This document shows positions 1-6,359 of a stretch of DNA of 37,363 nucleotides, piece by piece. Every line of letters begins with the position of its first letter. Position 1 is the first letter of the stretch. Origin of the DNA: a virus; the IMG/VR virus record IMGVR_UViG_3300044691_000218, positions 1 to 37,363 of that record; one strand, given 5' to 3'. The notes under the pieces were generated by a model. It searched no databases. It was not told the DNA's origin and saw nothing but the letters and a program-made list of their open reading frames with translations. The translations under genes were made by a program, and so were the position numbers.

Positions 1-125
1 TCTGCTCGCCATACTGATGATGCGCCGGCGGTTATAGCAATTAACACAACGCAATCTCCTAGATTTGTTCCGACGGCTGTTCCTGTTACTCCTACAGTTC
101 CTGAAGCTGAACCCATTACAATTTG
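1..125. repeat. Left copy of the 125-bp terminal direct repeat
   Basis: These bases are identical to 37239-37363 at the other end. The simplest reading is an assembly overlap of a circular or circularly permuted molecule, giving a 37238-bp unit. The open reading frame that enters the repeat from the right end continues in frame into bases 1-509, which supports closure. A true short terminal repeat cannot be excluded without read-depth data. Confidence 0.95.
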
Positions 126-509
126 TTGGTTTGCGTTAGGAGTTATTGTTGTTAATCCTAATTTTCCGACAATCTGGATCTCATCACCTAATGTTGCTGA
201 TGCAGGTAAAGTATAGACAACCCCACCACTGCGGTCGGTAACATAACCGTTTGATGCAAGTAATGCTTGTGTTGCCGAAGTAACATCTGTCCATGTAGTA
301 TTTGCAGCATTTGACCAAACAGGATCTAAACCTGTTACAGCCGTTAACACCTGTCCTGTAGTTCCATTAGTAACACTTACTAAAGTGCTTGTTGTAGAAC
401 CACCCACTTGAACACAATGCTGTGTTGCTGGTGAACCTACGAAAGCCGTGCTTGTAAATCCACAAATCCCTGTGGTTGATTCATTAATTGTATTTGCTGG
501 TGTTGGCAT
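1..509 (-). CDS. Tail-fibre-like protein, N-terminal part (gene crosses the contig ends)
   Basis: The ATG is at 509-507, with the Shine-Dalgarno-like ATAGGAATAAA just upstream. The frame stays open to base 1 and, when the ends are joined, stops at TAG 37210-37208, giving 179 aa. The product is rich in Thr, Ala, Gly and Val. It contains the fibre-type phrase GQVLTAVTGLDPVW and ends in FVGNWTLN, a close relative of the IGTWTLS ending of the next gene (525-1013). It is probably a distal tail-fibre or appendage subunit expressed with its neighbours. The exact receptor role is not visible. Confidence 0.75.
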   Translation of the reverse strand, partial: MPTPANTINESTTGICGFTSTAFVGSPATQHCVQVGGSTTSTLVSVTNGTTGQVLTAVTGLDPVWSNAANTTWTDVTSATQALLASNGYVTDRSGGVVYTLPASATLGDEIQIVGKLGLTTITPNANQQIVMGSASGTVGVTGTAVGTNLGDCVVLIAITAGASSVWRA

Positions 510-524
510 TTTATTCCTATATTA

Positions 525-1013
525 TTATGATAAAGTCCAAGTTCCTATTGCTGACACAGCATAGAAAAATCCATCTGTACCATTAAATCGCAGAGTCAAA
601 GAATCTCCTATCGCGTTACTTGTGGCTGTTCCTGCTACCGCTGATATGGCCGCTCCTACACGAATTCTTTGTGCCCCTACAGACTGGATGACAAGCGCTC
701 CGGCTGTTGTGCATACGTATATGAAAAGATCACCATCAGCTAAACCCGCGCTAACTGGTAAAGTTCTAGTCGCTGCTACAGTAACAAATTCACCTGTATT
801 TAATGAGCTAGTTGCACTTGCCCCTATTTGGGAAAATGGGGGGCTTTTTACAGTTACAACATTTAGATTGCCGAATGTTTTGCTTCCTGATCGACCCAAA
901 ATATCTAAAACATTAGCTATTGGTGTAGCTATTCCGCTATCCGTAACAAAACTTGTTGGTACATCTGGAGGCAGTATGTGATCTGTTAGACTAATTATTC
1001 CCGCTTGTGACAT
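525..1013 (-). CDS. Small tail-fibre-like structural protein
   Basis: This 162-aa protein is preceded by a good GGGG Shine-Dalgarno site. The N-terminal third (SLTDHILPPDVPTSFVTDSG) is followed by a Thr/Ala/Gly/Val-rich beta-type segment. The C-terminus (GTWTLS) resembles that of the downstream gene that crosses the contig ends (FVGNWTLN), so the two probably share an appendage module. The genes are 15 bp apart and lie in a fibre cluster. I recognise no enzymatic motif. Tail-fibre assignment rests on composition and position. Confidence 0.65.
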   Translation of the reverse strand: MSQAGIISLTDHILPPDVPTSFVTDSGIATPIANVLDILGRSGSKTFGNLNVVTVKSPPFSQIGASATSSLNTGEFVTVAATRTLPVSAGLADGDLFIYVCTTAGALVIQSVGAQRIRVGAAISAVAGTATSNAIGDSLTLRFNGTDGFFYAVSAIGTWTLS

Positions 1014-1016
1014 GTT

Positions 1017-1361
1017 TTACCCCAGGTTTGTTTGAACATATTGCACTGCTAGATAAACCAGTCCTACCCCTGCTGCTCCATCTGTAGTTTCAACATAGTA
1101 TTGACGCCCTTCATCACAAAAAATATGATTGGTATGAGGAGAATTAGTGGTGATATCATATAACCAAAAACCACCTGAGGGACACACGTCAACTGAGGTT
1201 GAACCGTCTATAGAAACTAAAAGATCTTTATTACTTAAATTCACCATTTTTATGAGAGATGTCGGATGTAATAATGGTCCGCCTAATACTAAGAATGTAG
1301 ATGCAGAAGCAGTATTAGCAGACCTTAAAGTTTCGTATAAAAGTCTTTGCGTAAATGACAT
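1017..1361 (-). CDS. Small tail-associated protein
   Basis: This 114-aa protein starts from an ATG with an AGAGG Shine-Dalgarno site and sits 3 bp upstream of the next gene. It is mostly beta-like sequence (LLVSIDGSTSVDVCPSGGFWLYDI), typical of small phage collar, adaptor or fibre-attachment proteins. No named domain is recognised. Tight spacing on both sides shows it is part of the fibre operon. Confidence 0.6.
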   Translation of the reverse strand: MSFTQRLLYETLRSANTASASTFLVLGGPLLHPTSLIKMVNLSNKDLLVSIDGSTSVDVCPSGGFWLYDITTNSPHTNHIFCDEGRQYYVETTDGAAGVGLVYLAVQYVQTNLG

Positions 1362-1369
1362 GTTTACCT

Positions 1370-2401
1370 CTAGTTAACGATTTCCCAGCCAATAACTGAA
1401 ACATCCGTAGTCTGATTAGCTACCGCACTTGCCGCAGTCACTGCGTTAATGATGAATGATACGCCAGCAGAAACAGTACCCAAAGAGAGAATACCTAATG
1501 CAGCCGCTCCAGTTGCACCAACACTTTGTCTATAGAGTCGAACCTGAGATGATGCTGTGATAGCTGTTGTTGATACTGTGGCTGTTCCATTCACTAATGT
1601 AACTGTACCAGCTGAGTTAGCGCCTGCTGTTGTGGTAGATGCAACGGAGGAGTAAATATCTTTATTGCCTGCTGTTCCTCTTACTATGTTACCATTTGTT
1701 GCCGTGATGGCTCCTGCTGTAGCCGTAATTGTCGTAGCTGCCGTCAATGAACCAGAAACAGAAGGAGAACCGCTATAAGCAGGCACGACACCCACACCAC
1801 CAGACATCAAAACTTGACCTGTTGCAACATCGGATAACTGACCTACAACGTTTGTTGCGGTAGCAAGAAGAATAGAACCTGCTACAACAGTATCTGGAAA
1901 TGTATCTGTTGATGCTACCCAGTTAGTGCCATTAGAACGAAGGATTGTTCCGGTTACTCCTGCGGTGGCTGGAAAAGTTGCCGTTGTCCACGTTGGATCA
2001 GCCGATGCACCTCCAGACGTTAACACCTGTCCTGCTGTTCCTGCGCTAGTAGCTGTCATTGCGGAAGTTCCTTCGCCAATAACCACACCATGAGCCGTGA
2101 GTGTTGTTACGTTAGCGGGTCCCGTCATTGAAACTGTTGCAACGCCTGCTGTAGTTGATACAGCGATAGGAGCAGTTCCATTAACGCCAACAATAGTTCC
2201 TGAGCTAATATCTAAAAGCTCCCAGACACCTGCTCCTGCATATATGTAGAATGTGAATGACCCAGATGTGCCTGTGTAAGCTATTTGACCAACTTCATAA
2301 TTATCTTGTGCTGATGTTGGTGCATTTACAAATAAAACAGGCGGAGGTAAAGAACTAATTAAGGCTTGACCGATCCCATAGACTTGATTCATCTTTGACA
2401 T
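1370..2401 (-). CDS. Tail fibre protein with low-complexity repeat body
   Basis: The protein has 343 aa. An N-terminal region of about 80 residues (MSKMNQVYGIGQALISSLPP) may anchor it to the virion. The body is Ala/Thr/Gly/Val-rich and contains phage-fibre phrases such as GTAGQVLTSGGASADPTW (about residue 120) and the related GQVLMSGGVGVVPAY. The C-terminus is beta-rich. Its start lies inside an 8-bp inverted repeat that could mask initiation. It leads the cluster 2401 to 37208 and probably contributes to host recognition. Confidence 0.75.
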   Translation of the reverse strand: MSKMNQVYGIGQALISSLPPPVLFVNAPTSAQDNYEVGQIAYTGTSGSFTFYIYAGAGVWELLDISSGTIVGVNGTAPIAVSTTAGVATVSMTGPANVTTLTAHGVVIGEGTSAMTATSAGTAGQVLTSGGASADPTWTTATFPATAGVTGTILRSNGTNWVASTDTFPDTVVAGSILLATATNVVGQLSDVATGQVLMSGGVGVVPAYSGSPSVSGSLTAATTITATAGAITATNGNIVRGTAGNKDIYSSVASTTTAGANSAGTVTLVNGTATVSTTAITASSQVRLYRQSVGATGAAALGILSLGTVSAGVSFIINAVTAASAVANQTTDVSVIGWEIVN

Positions 2402-2429
2402 AGTTTACTCCATATTGGTGTGTAAACTA
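2401..2429 (-). promoter_or_regulatory. Inverted repeat around the fibre-gene start codon
   Basis: In the leftward transcript, TAGTTTAC (2429-2422) pairs perfectly with GTAAACTA (2408-2401) across a 13-nt loop. The right arm runs from the Shine-Dalgarno GGAG into the first base of the ATG of the 343-aa fibre gene. Folding would partly hide the ribosome site, which suggests translational control. Function is inferred from the sequence only. Confidence 0.5.
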
Positions 2430-2521
2430 CACGTTGAGGAAAAAATTTACGGAATGTCAAAGGAAAAAGTTTATTTTTTTAGAATATATGAATAAGAAAA
2501 CTCATTGATAAATTTGTTAAA

Positions 2522-2531
2522 GATACGTATC
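2522..2531. promoter_or_regulatory. 10-bp perfect palindrome GATACGTATC
   Basis: A perfect palindrome in the gap between the ejection genes and the fibre cluster, 32 bp downstream (leftward sense) of an extended -10 element. It could be a regulator site. No second copy was noticed. Confidence 0.3.
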
Positions 2532-2562
2532 ATTTCCAAGTGATAAAGGATAAAAAATGGAA

Positions 2563-2571
2563 ATTATAGCA
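2563..2571 (-). promoter_or_regulatory. Possible extended -10 promoter for the fibre cluster
   Basis: On the minus strand the sequence TGCTATAAT has a consensus -10 and the TGn extension, but no good -35 box at 17 bp. It overlaps the upstream part of a 180-bp gap just after the 455-aa ejection-protein gene. It would give a leader of about 150 nt before the fibre gene at 2401. AT-rich DNA makes chance matches likely. Confidence 0.4.
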
Positions 2572-2581
2572 TTTATTTTGA

Positions 2582-3949
2582 TTATTTTGATTGCTTCTTG
2601 TTTTGAGGATGTTTCTGATCCTCTTCCTTAAGTTTATCTTCTAGCGCATTCATGTTTCTTAATGCAGCCACCTTATTCTCATTTAATGCGGCAGAAACCA
2701 TATTCACATAATATTTGCGCATGGTAGGGTTTGCATTTACTCTTTGAGTTAATTCATATGCCTTAACCAATGAAAACCCGGTTGCTAATCCAGCTATAGA
2801 CGGGACAAGAGCTTCTGGGTAATGGATAGCTTCAATCATAGCACCCACTAGTGATGATTTAACAGGGTGAAGTTTAGCAAGAAATCTTGAAGCCTTCTTG
2901 CTTTGATGTAGTGCTGCATAAGCTTGATCAGCTTCTAAATATGTTTTTTTGAAATCTTTACTTAATGCTGGTGAACTCTGAATAGATCCATTAATAGCTT
3001 TGCTAAGTTTTGGAAATTGATGTTTCCCATACTTCAATAACTCAGGATCTCCCATGAGATTATTTATGTCGAATCTAGCTTGAACAAGATCTTCTGCGGG
3101 TATTGAGCCATTTTTAATTTTACTCTTTAATTCTTCAATAGGTTTCAAAACTGCTGTTTTAGTAGGAACAGAGACACCCTTCTGTAATGTGGTTTCCAAT
3201 GCAGAAAGATCTTTTTCCAATCCAGGAACATGTAAATTTATATTAGGCGTTGTCTTTTTTACGATGTCATATTTTTTTTTGTAATAGTTCTGAACACCTT
3301 TTGGATTTACCATAGAGAGAGCAAATAAAGTTCCTAACTTACCAACATTTTGTTTATTTTCATCGGCGCCTATCGTATTTAAACCTTGTTTCACTGCATT
3401 AGCTCCTAGAGATAAGTATAAAGCCCTCTTAAACTTACCTGGTCCTACCAATGAAGCAAAATCTTCGACCACTTCATCGACTATCTTTTCTGTTTCATTT
3501 TGTGGTTCTGTAAACCCTTTGAAGTAGTCTTTTGTAAATTCTCGAATCTCTTGACTTCCAGGAATCTTTTCTAAAAGTTCTTTCCCTTTCTTTTGAATGA
3601 AACTAGGTTCTCTTTTTGCGAATTCAGGAGTTTCTGGAAGTGATTCTCCGACAGACTTAGCTAGTTTTACTACATCACCAGGGATTCCACCTATTGTTTC
3701 TGCAACACGAGAAGCGCTTCTAGCTATATGTCTACCTGTTTTTTGTAGAAAACCTTCTTCTTTTTCAGGTTGTTTATTCTGAACTGGTTCAAATTGATCC
3801 CAATTAAATTGTGTATTCTTTTGTTCTTGTGGGTTTTGCTGGATATTTTGAGGGTTTAAATTTTCTTGGGATTCAATAGAAGATTGTTTAGGATAGGAGT
3901 TTTTAGAATTTACTGGTTCAAATTGATCCCAATTAAATTGTGCTGTCAT
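2582..3949 (-). CDS. Probable internal virion / DNA-ejection protein (455 aa)
   Basis: The N-terminus carries the same decapeptide QFNWDQFEPV twice (residues 4-13 and about 47-56), encoded by a 31-bp perfect direct repeat. A basic amphipathic region follows (about 65-150), then a mainly helical body with a hydrophobic stretch near residues 365-395 (AMIEAIHYPEALVPSIAGLA). The C-terminal tail is charged (EEDQKHPQNKKQSK). Long helical proteins encoded after the tail hub in podophages are usually injected with the DNA. The start ATG overlaps the stop of the 415-aa gene by 4 bp. Exact family unrecognised. Confidence 0.65.
   Translation of the reverse strand: MTAQFNWDQFEPVNSKNSYPKQSSIESQENLNPQNIQQNPQEQKNTQFNWDQFEPVQNKQPEKEEGFLQKTGRHIARSASRVAETIGGIPGDVVKLAKSVGESLPETPEFAKREPSFIQKKGKELLEKIPGSQEIREFTKDYFKGFTEPQNETEKIVDEVVEDFASLVGPGKFKRALYLSLGANAVKQGLNTIGADENKQNVGKLGTLFALSMVNPKGVQNYYKKKYDIVKKTTPNINLHVPGLEKDLSALETTLQKGVSVPTKTAVLKPIEELKSKIKNGSIPAEDLVQARFDINNLMGDPELLKYGKHQFPKLSKAINGSIQSSPALSKDFKKTYLEADQAYAALHQSKKASRFLAKLHPVKSSLVGAMIEAIHYPEALVPSIAGLATGFSLVKAYELTQRVNANPTMRKYYVNMVSAALNENKVAALRNMNALEDKLKEEDQKHPQNKKQSK
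3783..3813. repeat. 31-bp direct repeat, copy in codons about 47-56 of the ejection gene
   Basis: Identical to 3912-3942. Both copies encode QFNWDQFEPV in the same frame, so the duplication is kept at DNA as well as protein level. That points to a recent or homogenised event. Confidence 0.95.
3912..3942. repeat. 31-bp direct repeat, copy at the ejection-gene N-terminus
   Basis: Identical to 3783-3813, lying 129 bp away. It covers codons 3-13 of the 455-aa protein. Confidence 0.95.
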
Positions 3950-5193
3950 TGTAAACGCCCACCATTTTTTAACACTTCTTCAACCATATCTTCTGGAACT
4001 AATCTTTCAATTCCATTCGGGTCTATAAATGTTTTAAACATATTCATTGATGAAAATTCTTTTGCCATTCTCTCAAGTTTCGGTTCAGCTCTTTCTAATA
4101 CTTGCTCATGAAGGTCTGCGGGTAATCTTTTTGGATTCGATTTCTGAACTTCTTTATACGAATCATAATAAGCTTTTTTCCCTTCATTCAGTATTTGCCA
4201 TTGTTTTATTAATCGTTTTTGACCCTCAGGGCTATTTAAAAGGGTTGGAATGGATTTCATGAAACTTACTACTTCGCTTTGCAAAATCCTGCTTCCGTAA
4301 GTTCCCATGATATTCTTCATTAATTCTTGAGAAAGCTTCTCAAATTGTTCGGCGTCAGGATTCTCAAGAAGCCCTAGAGGTAAACCTAGTTTTTGTAATA
4401 AACTTGCTGCTAATGGTTTAGGTAAATTTCCTTTTTCCTGAATTTGTTGCATTTGATTTAAGACACCTTTATCTCTCTCATACGCTTCTTTCCCATTTAG
4501 AATCTTTTCTCTATACTCTTTCTGATTGGCATAAGACTGCATATCTGTTTTTTCTGCTTCATCTGCTTTCTTAGCTCGCGTATCATCGTCACGACGTCTG
4601 TTCTCTACATATGCATTAGAATAAGCTCTAGGAACCCCTTCTGCATCAAATTCTTGTGTTAATTGATCAGCATTTAAATCTTGGCTCTTAGAAAGAACAT
4701 TCTGAATCTTACTTGAAACTTCCGGTGGTACTGATTGACCAGAAATGCCTCCTGCAGGGGTTCTTCCTTCATTCTTCAATTGTTGGATCTTCAAAGCCTG
4801 TTCTAATTTAGCAATACCCATTTCTTCTTGGCTGCTAAAAACTCCTTGTTCTTCCTTACTTAATTTTTCACCTGATAATCTCTTTTTTAGAACTTCAGCC
4901 TTTTTTCTATCTTGTTGCATCTGTCTTTCATTTTGGGCTTGCTGTTCTACCATCATTCTATTCTTAAATATTTCTTCACCTCTAGGTCCGTGTGGCCTCA
5001 TAGCTTCTTCCAAACGAGACATTTTAACAGACATAGGAGCATTATCTAGTGATTTATCTTTCAAAACACTATCTAGAGATCTAGAGGCAAAATAGTTTCC
5101 TAATGCATTTCCAATGCCTCCGCCTAAAGATTGGCCAAATTGGGCATAGTGAGCATCTCTTGGATCTGGAAGACCTTGAGTGACTTGAACCAT
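3946..5193 (-). CDS. Probable internal virion / DNA-ejection protein (415 aa)
   Basis: This is a long, highly charged, mostly helical protein. Its N-terminal region (FGQSLGGGIGNALGNYFASR) is Gly-rich and membrane-active-like. Coiled-coil-prone sequence (NERQMQQDRKKAEVLKKRLS) follows at about residues 90-130. A Shine-Dalgarno AAGGA lies upstream of the ATG. It is the middle of three adjacent genes (5209, 3946, 2582) arranged like the P22 gp7-gp20-gp16 ejection set. No sequence-level homology to those is claimed. Confidence 0.6.
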   Translation of the reverse strand: MVQVTQGLPDPRDAHYAQFGQSLGGGIGNALGNYFASRSLDSVLKDKSLDNAPMSVKMSRLEEAMRPHGPRGEEIFKNRMMVEQQAQNERQMQQDRKKAEVLKKRLSGEKLSKEEQGVFSSQEEMGIAKLEQALKIQQLKNEGRTPAGGISGQSVPPEVSSKIQNVLSKSQDLNADQLTQEFDAEGVPRAYSNAYVENRRRDDDTRAKKADEAEKTDMQSYANQKEYREKILNGKEAYERDKGVLNQMQQIQEKGNLPKPLAASLLQKLGLPLGLLENPDAEQFEKLSQELMKNIMGTYGSRILQSEVVSFMKSIPTLLNSPEGQKRLIKQWQILNEGKKAYYDSYKEVQKSNPKRLPADLHEQVLERAEPKLERMAKEFSSMNMFKTFIDPNGIERLVPEDMVEEVLKNGGRLQ

Positions 5194-5208
5194 ATAACTT
5201 TCCTTTTA

Positions 5209-5808
5209 TTATCCACCAAACATTGAAGACATTGCGCCGCCAAACATATTTCCTGCTGCAGCACCCATAGGACCACCAAACGCTCCACCTAGAGCTCCTA
5301 ACATTGGTGCAGCGATGCCTGATTTACCAGGTTGTTGCATGTATTGGAATGGCTGGTAATTTAGCGCTTGCTGAGACTGAGTATTGAAATTGTTTGATAA
5401 TTGGCCAGCACCTTGCATTTGTAATTGAGAGAACATTTGCGCTAATTTAGACTGTAGATCGGATGCCCCTTGCGCTCCTGCACCACTCAAAGCTTGCCCA
5501 AATCCGCTAGAAGACAATGCTCCGCCACTATTACCAAAACCAGCAAATTTTTCTGCTATCATAGGCATAATGTTTTGTTCAAACTGTTGTTCAAACTGTT
5601 GCATATGTGGCTGTGCAAATTGATTAAAGGCATCTTTCCCGTATAATCCTTGCATCCAGTCTTGAGATTGTCCGTATCCACCACCCTGCATTTGTTGCAT
5701 GAGTTGATCGATTAAACTTTCCCCGTATCGTTGTTGGTTTTTAGTCCCTGTATCTAATTTTTTCATTTTTGGACCACTACCGAAAAGAATATCGCCCATT
5801 CCGCCCAT
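5209..5808 (-). CDS. Gln/Gly-rich ejection-type protein
   Basis: This 199-aa protein is very rich in Gln, Gly, Met and Ala. Its central part (about 85-145) is amphipathic helix, and the C-terminal 40 residues form a Gly/Ala/Met hydrophobic segment (APMLGALGGAFGGPMGAAAG) that could insert into membranes. Small proteins of this make-up occur next to ejection proteins in podophages with N4-gp56-type capsids. It lies 14 bp from its upstream neighbour, in the same operon. Confidence 0.65.
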   Translation of the reverse strand: MGGMGDILFGSGPKMKKLDTGTKNQQRYGESLIDQLMQQMQGGGYGQSQDWMQGLYGKDAFNQFAQPHMQQFEQQFEQNIMPMIAEKFAGFGNSGGALSSSGFGQALSGAGAQGASDLQSKLAQMFSQLQMQGAGQLSNNFNTQSQQALNYQPFQYMQQPGKSGIAAPMLGALGGAFGGPMGAAAGNMFGGAMSSMFGG

Positions 5809-5821
5809 AAAGACCTCTAAA

Positions 5822-6358
5822 TCAATTTTTCAGATATTCCATGACCCAGTAAAATTGAGTCAGTGCATTTCCTGTATTATTTATAATAGTAAATGTATTT
5901 GTCGAGCTCATAAATGTAACAGTAATATTTGGATCGCTAGGAAAATACGAAGTGCCTCCGGTGTCAAGAGCTCCACCAAATCCACGTGTAGGAAACATGT
6001 ATCCTCGAATCGGAGGGGGCTGTGTTATTGGAGCGGTCGCAGTCAATTGAAGTGTAGTTGTTCCGGCTGGTATTGTTGTTACGGCATTGATCAATAGATT
6101 CAGAGCCACCATATCCACAGTCAATCTATAACCGTTTCTATTTTCTGACACTTTTACAGGGGTTGCATCATTGAACCATTGCTGAAAGCTACCTGTTTCC
6201 TGAAGTACGTAAATCGCTTGATCTTTCGTATTTACAGAGTTAGCCATACGACGCAAATAAAGCATTAATGTCTCTGCGTAGTTTTCCTCATCCGGATTAA
6301 CGTCTAATGAGACAGGAACCTGATTTGAAAGTATTGGATTGTCGCTTGAAAAGCTCAT
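5822..6358 (-). CDS. Small virion protein, tail-assembly type
   Basis: 178 aa. The N-terminus (NPILSNQVPVSLDVNPDEEN) precedes a helix (YAETLMLYLRRMANSVNTKD). The rest is beta-rich and ends YWVMEYLKN. It sits 1 bp after the stop of the large hub-like gene. The fold looks like a small fibre/adaptor attached to the tail, but I do not recognise a family. Confidence 0.6.
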   Translation of the reverse strand: MSFSSDNPILSNQVPVSLDVNPDEENYAETLMLYLRRMANSVNTKDQAIYVLQETGSFQQWFNDATPVKVSENRNGYRLTVDMVALNLLINAVTTIPAGTTTLQLTATAPITQPPPIRGYMFPTRGFGGALDTGGTSYFPSDPNITVTFMSSTNTFTIINNTGNALTQFYWVMEYLKN

Positions 6359-6359
6359 A

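Noticed and set aside
622-981. Rightward frames opposite the fibre genes (also 1147-1377, 7663-8025, 36605-36916)
   Set aside because: They are shadows of Ala/Thr/Gly-rich fibre genes and lack start signals.
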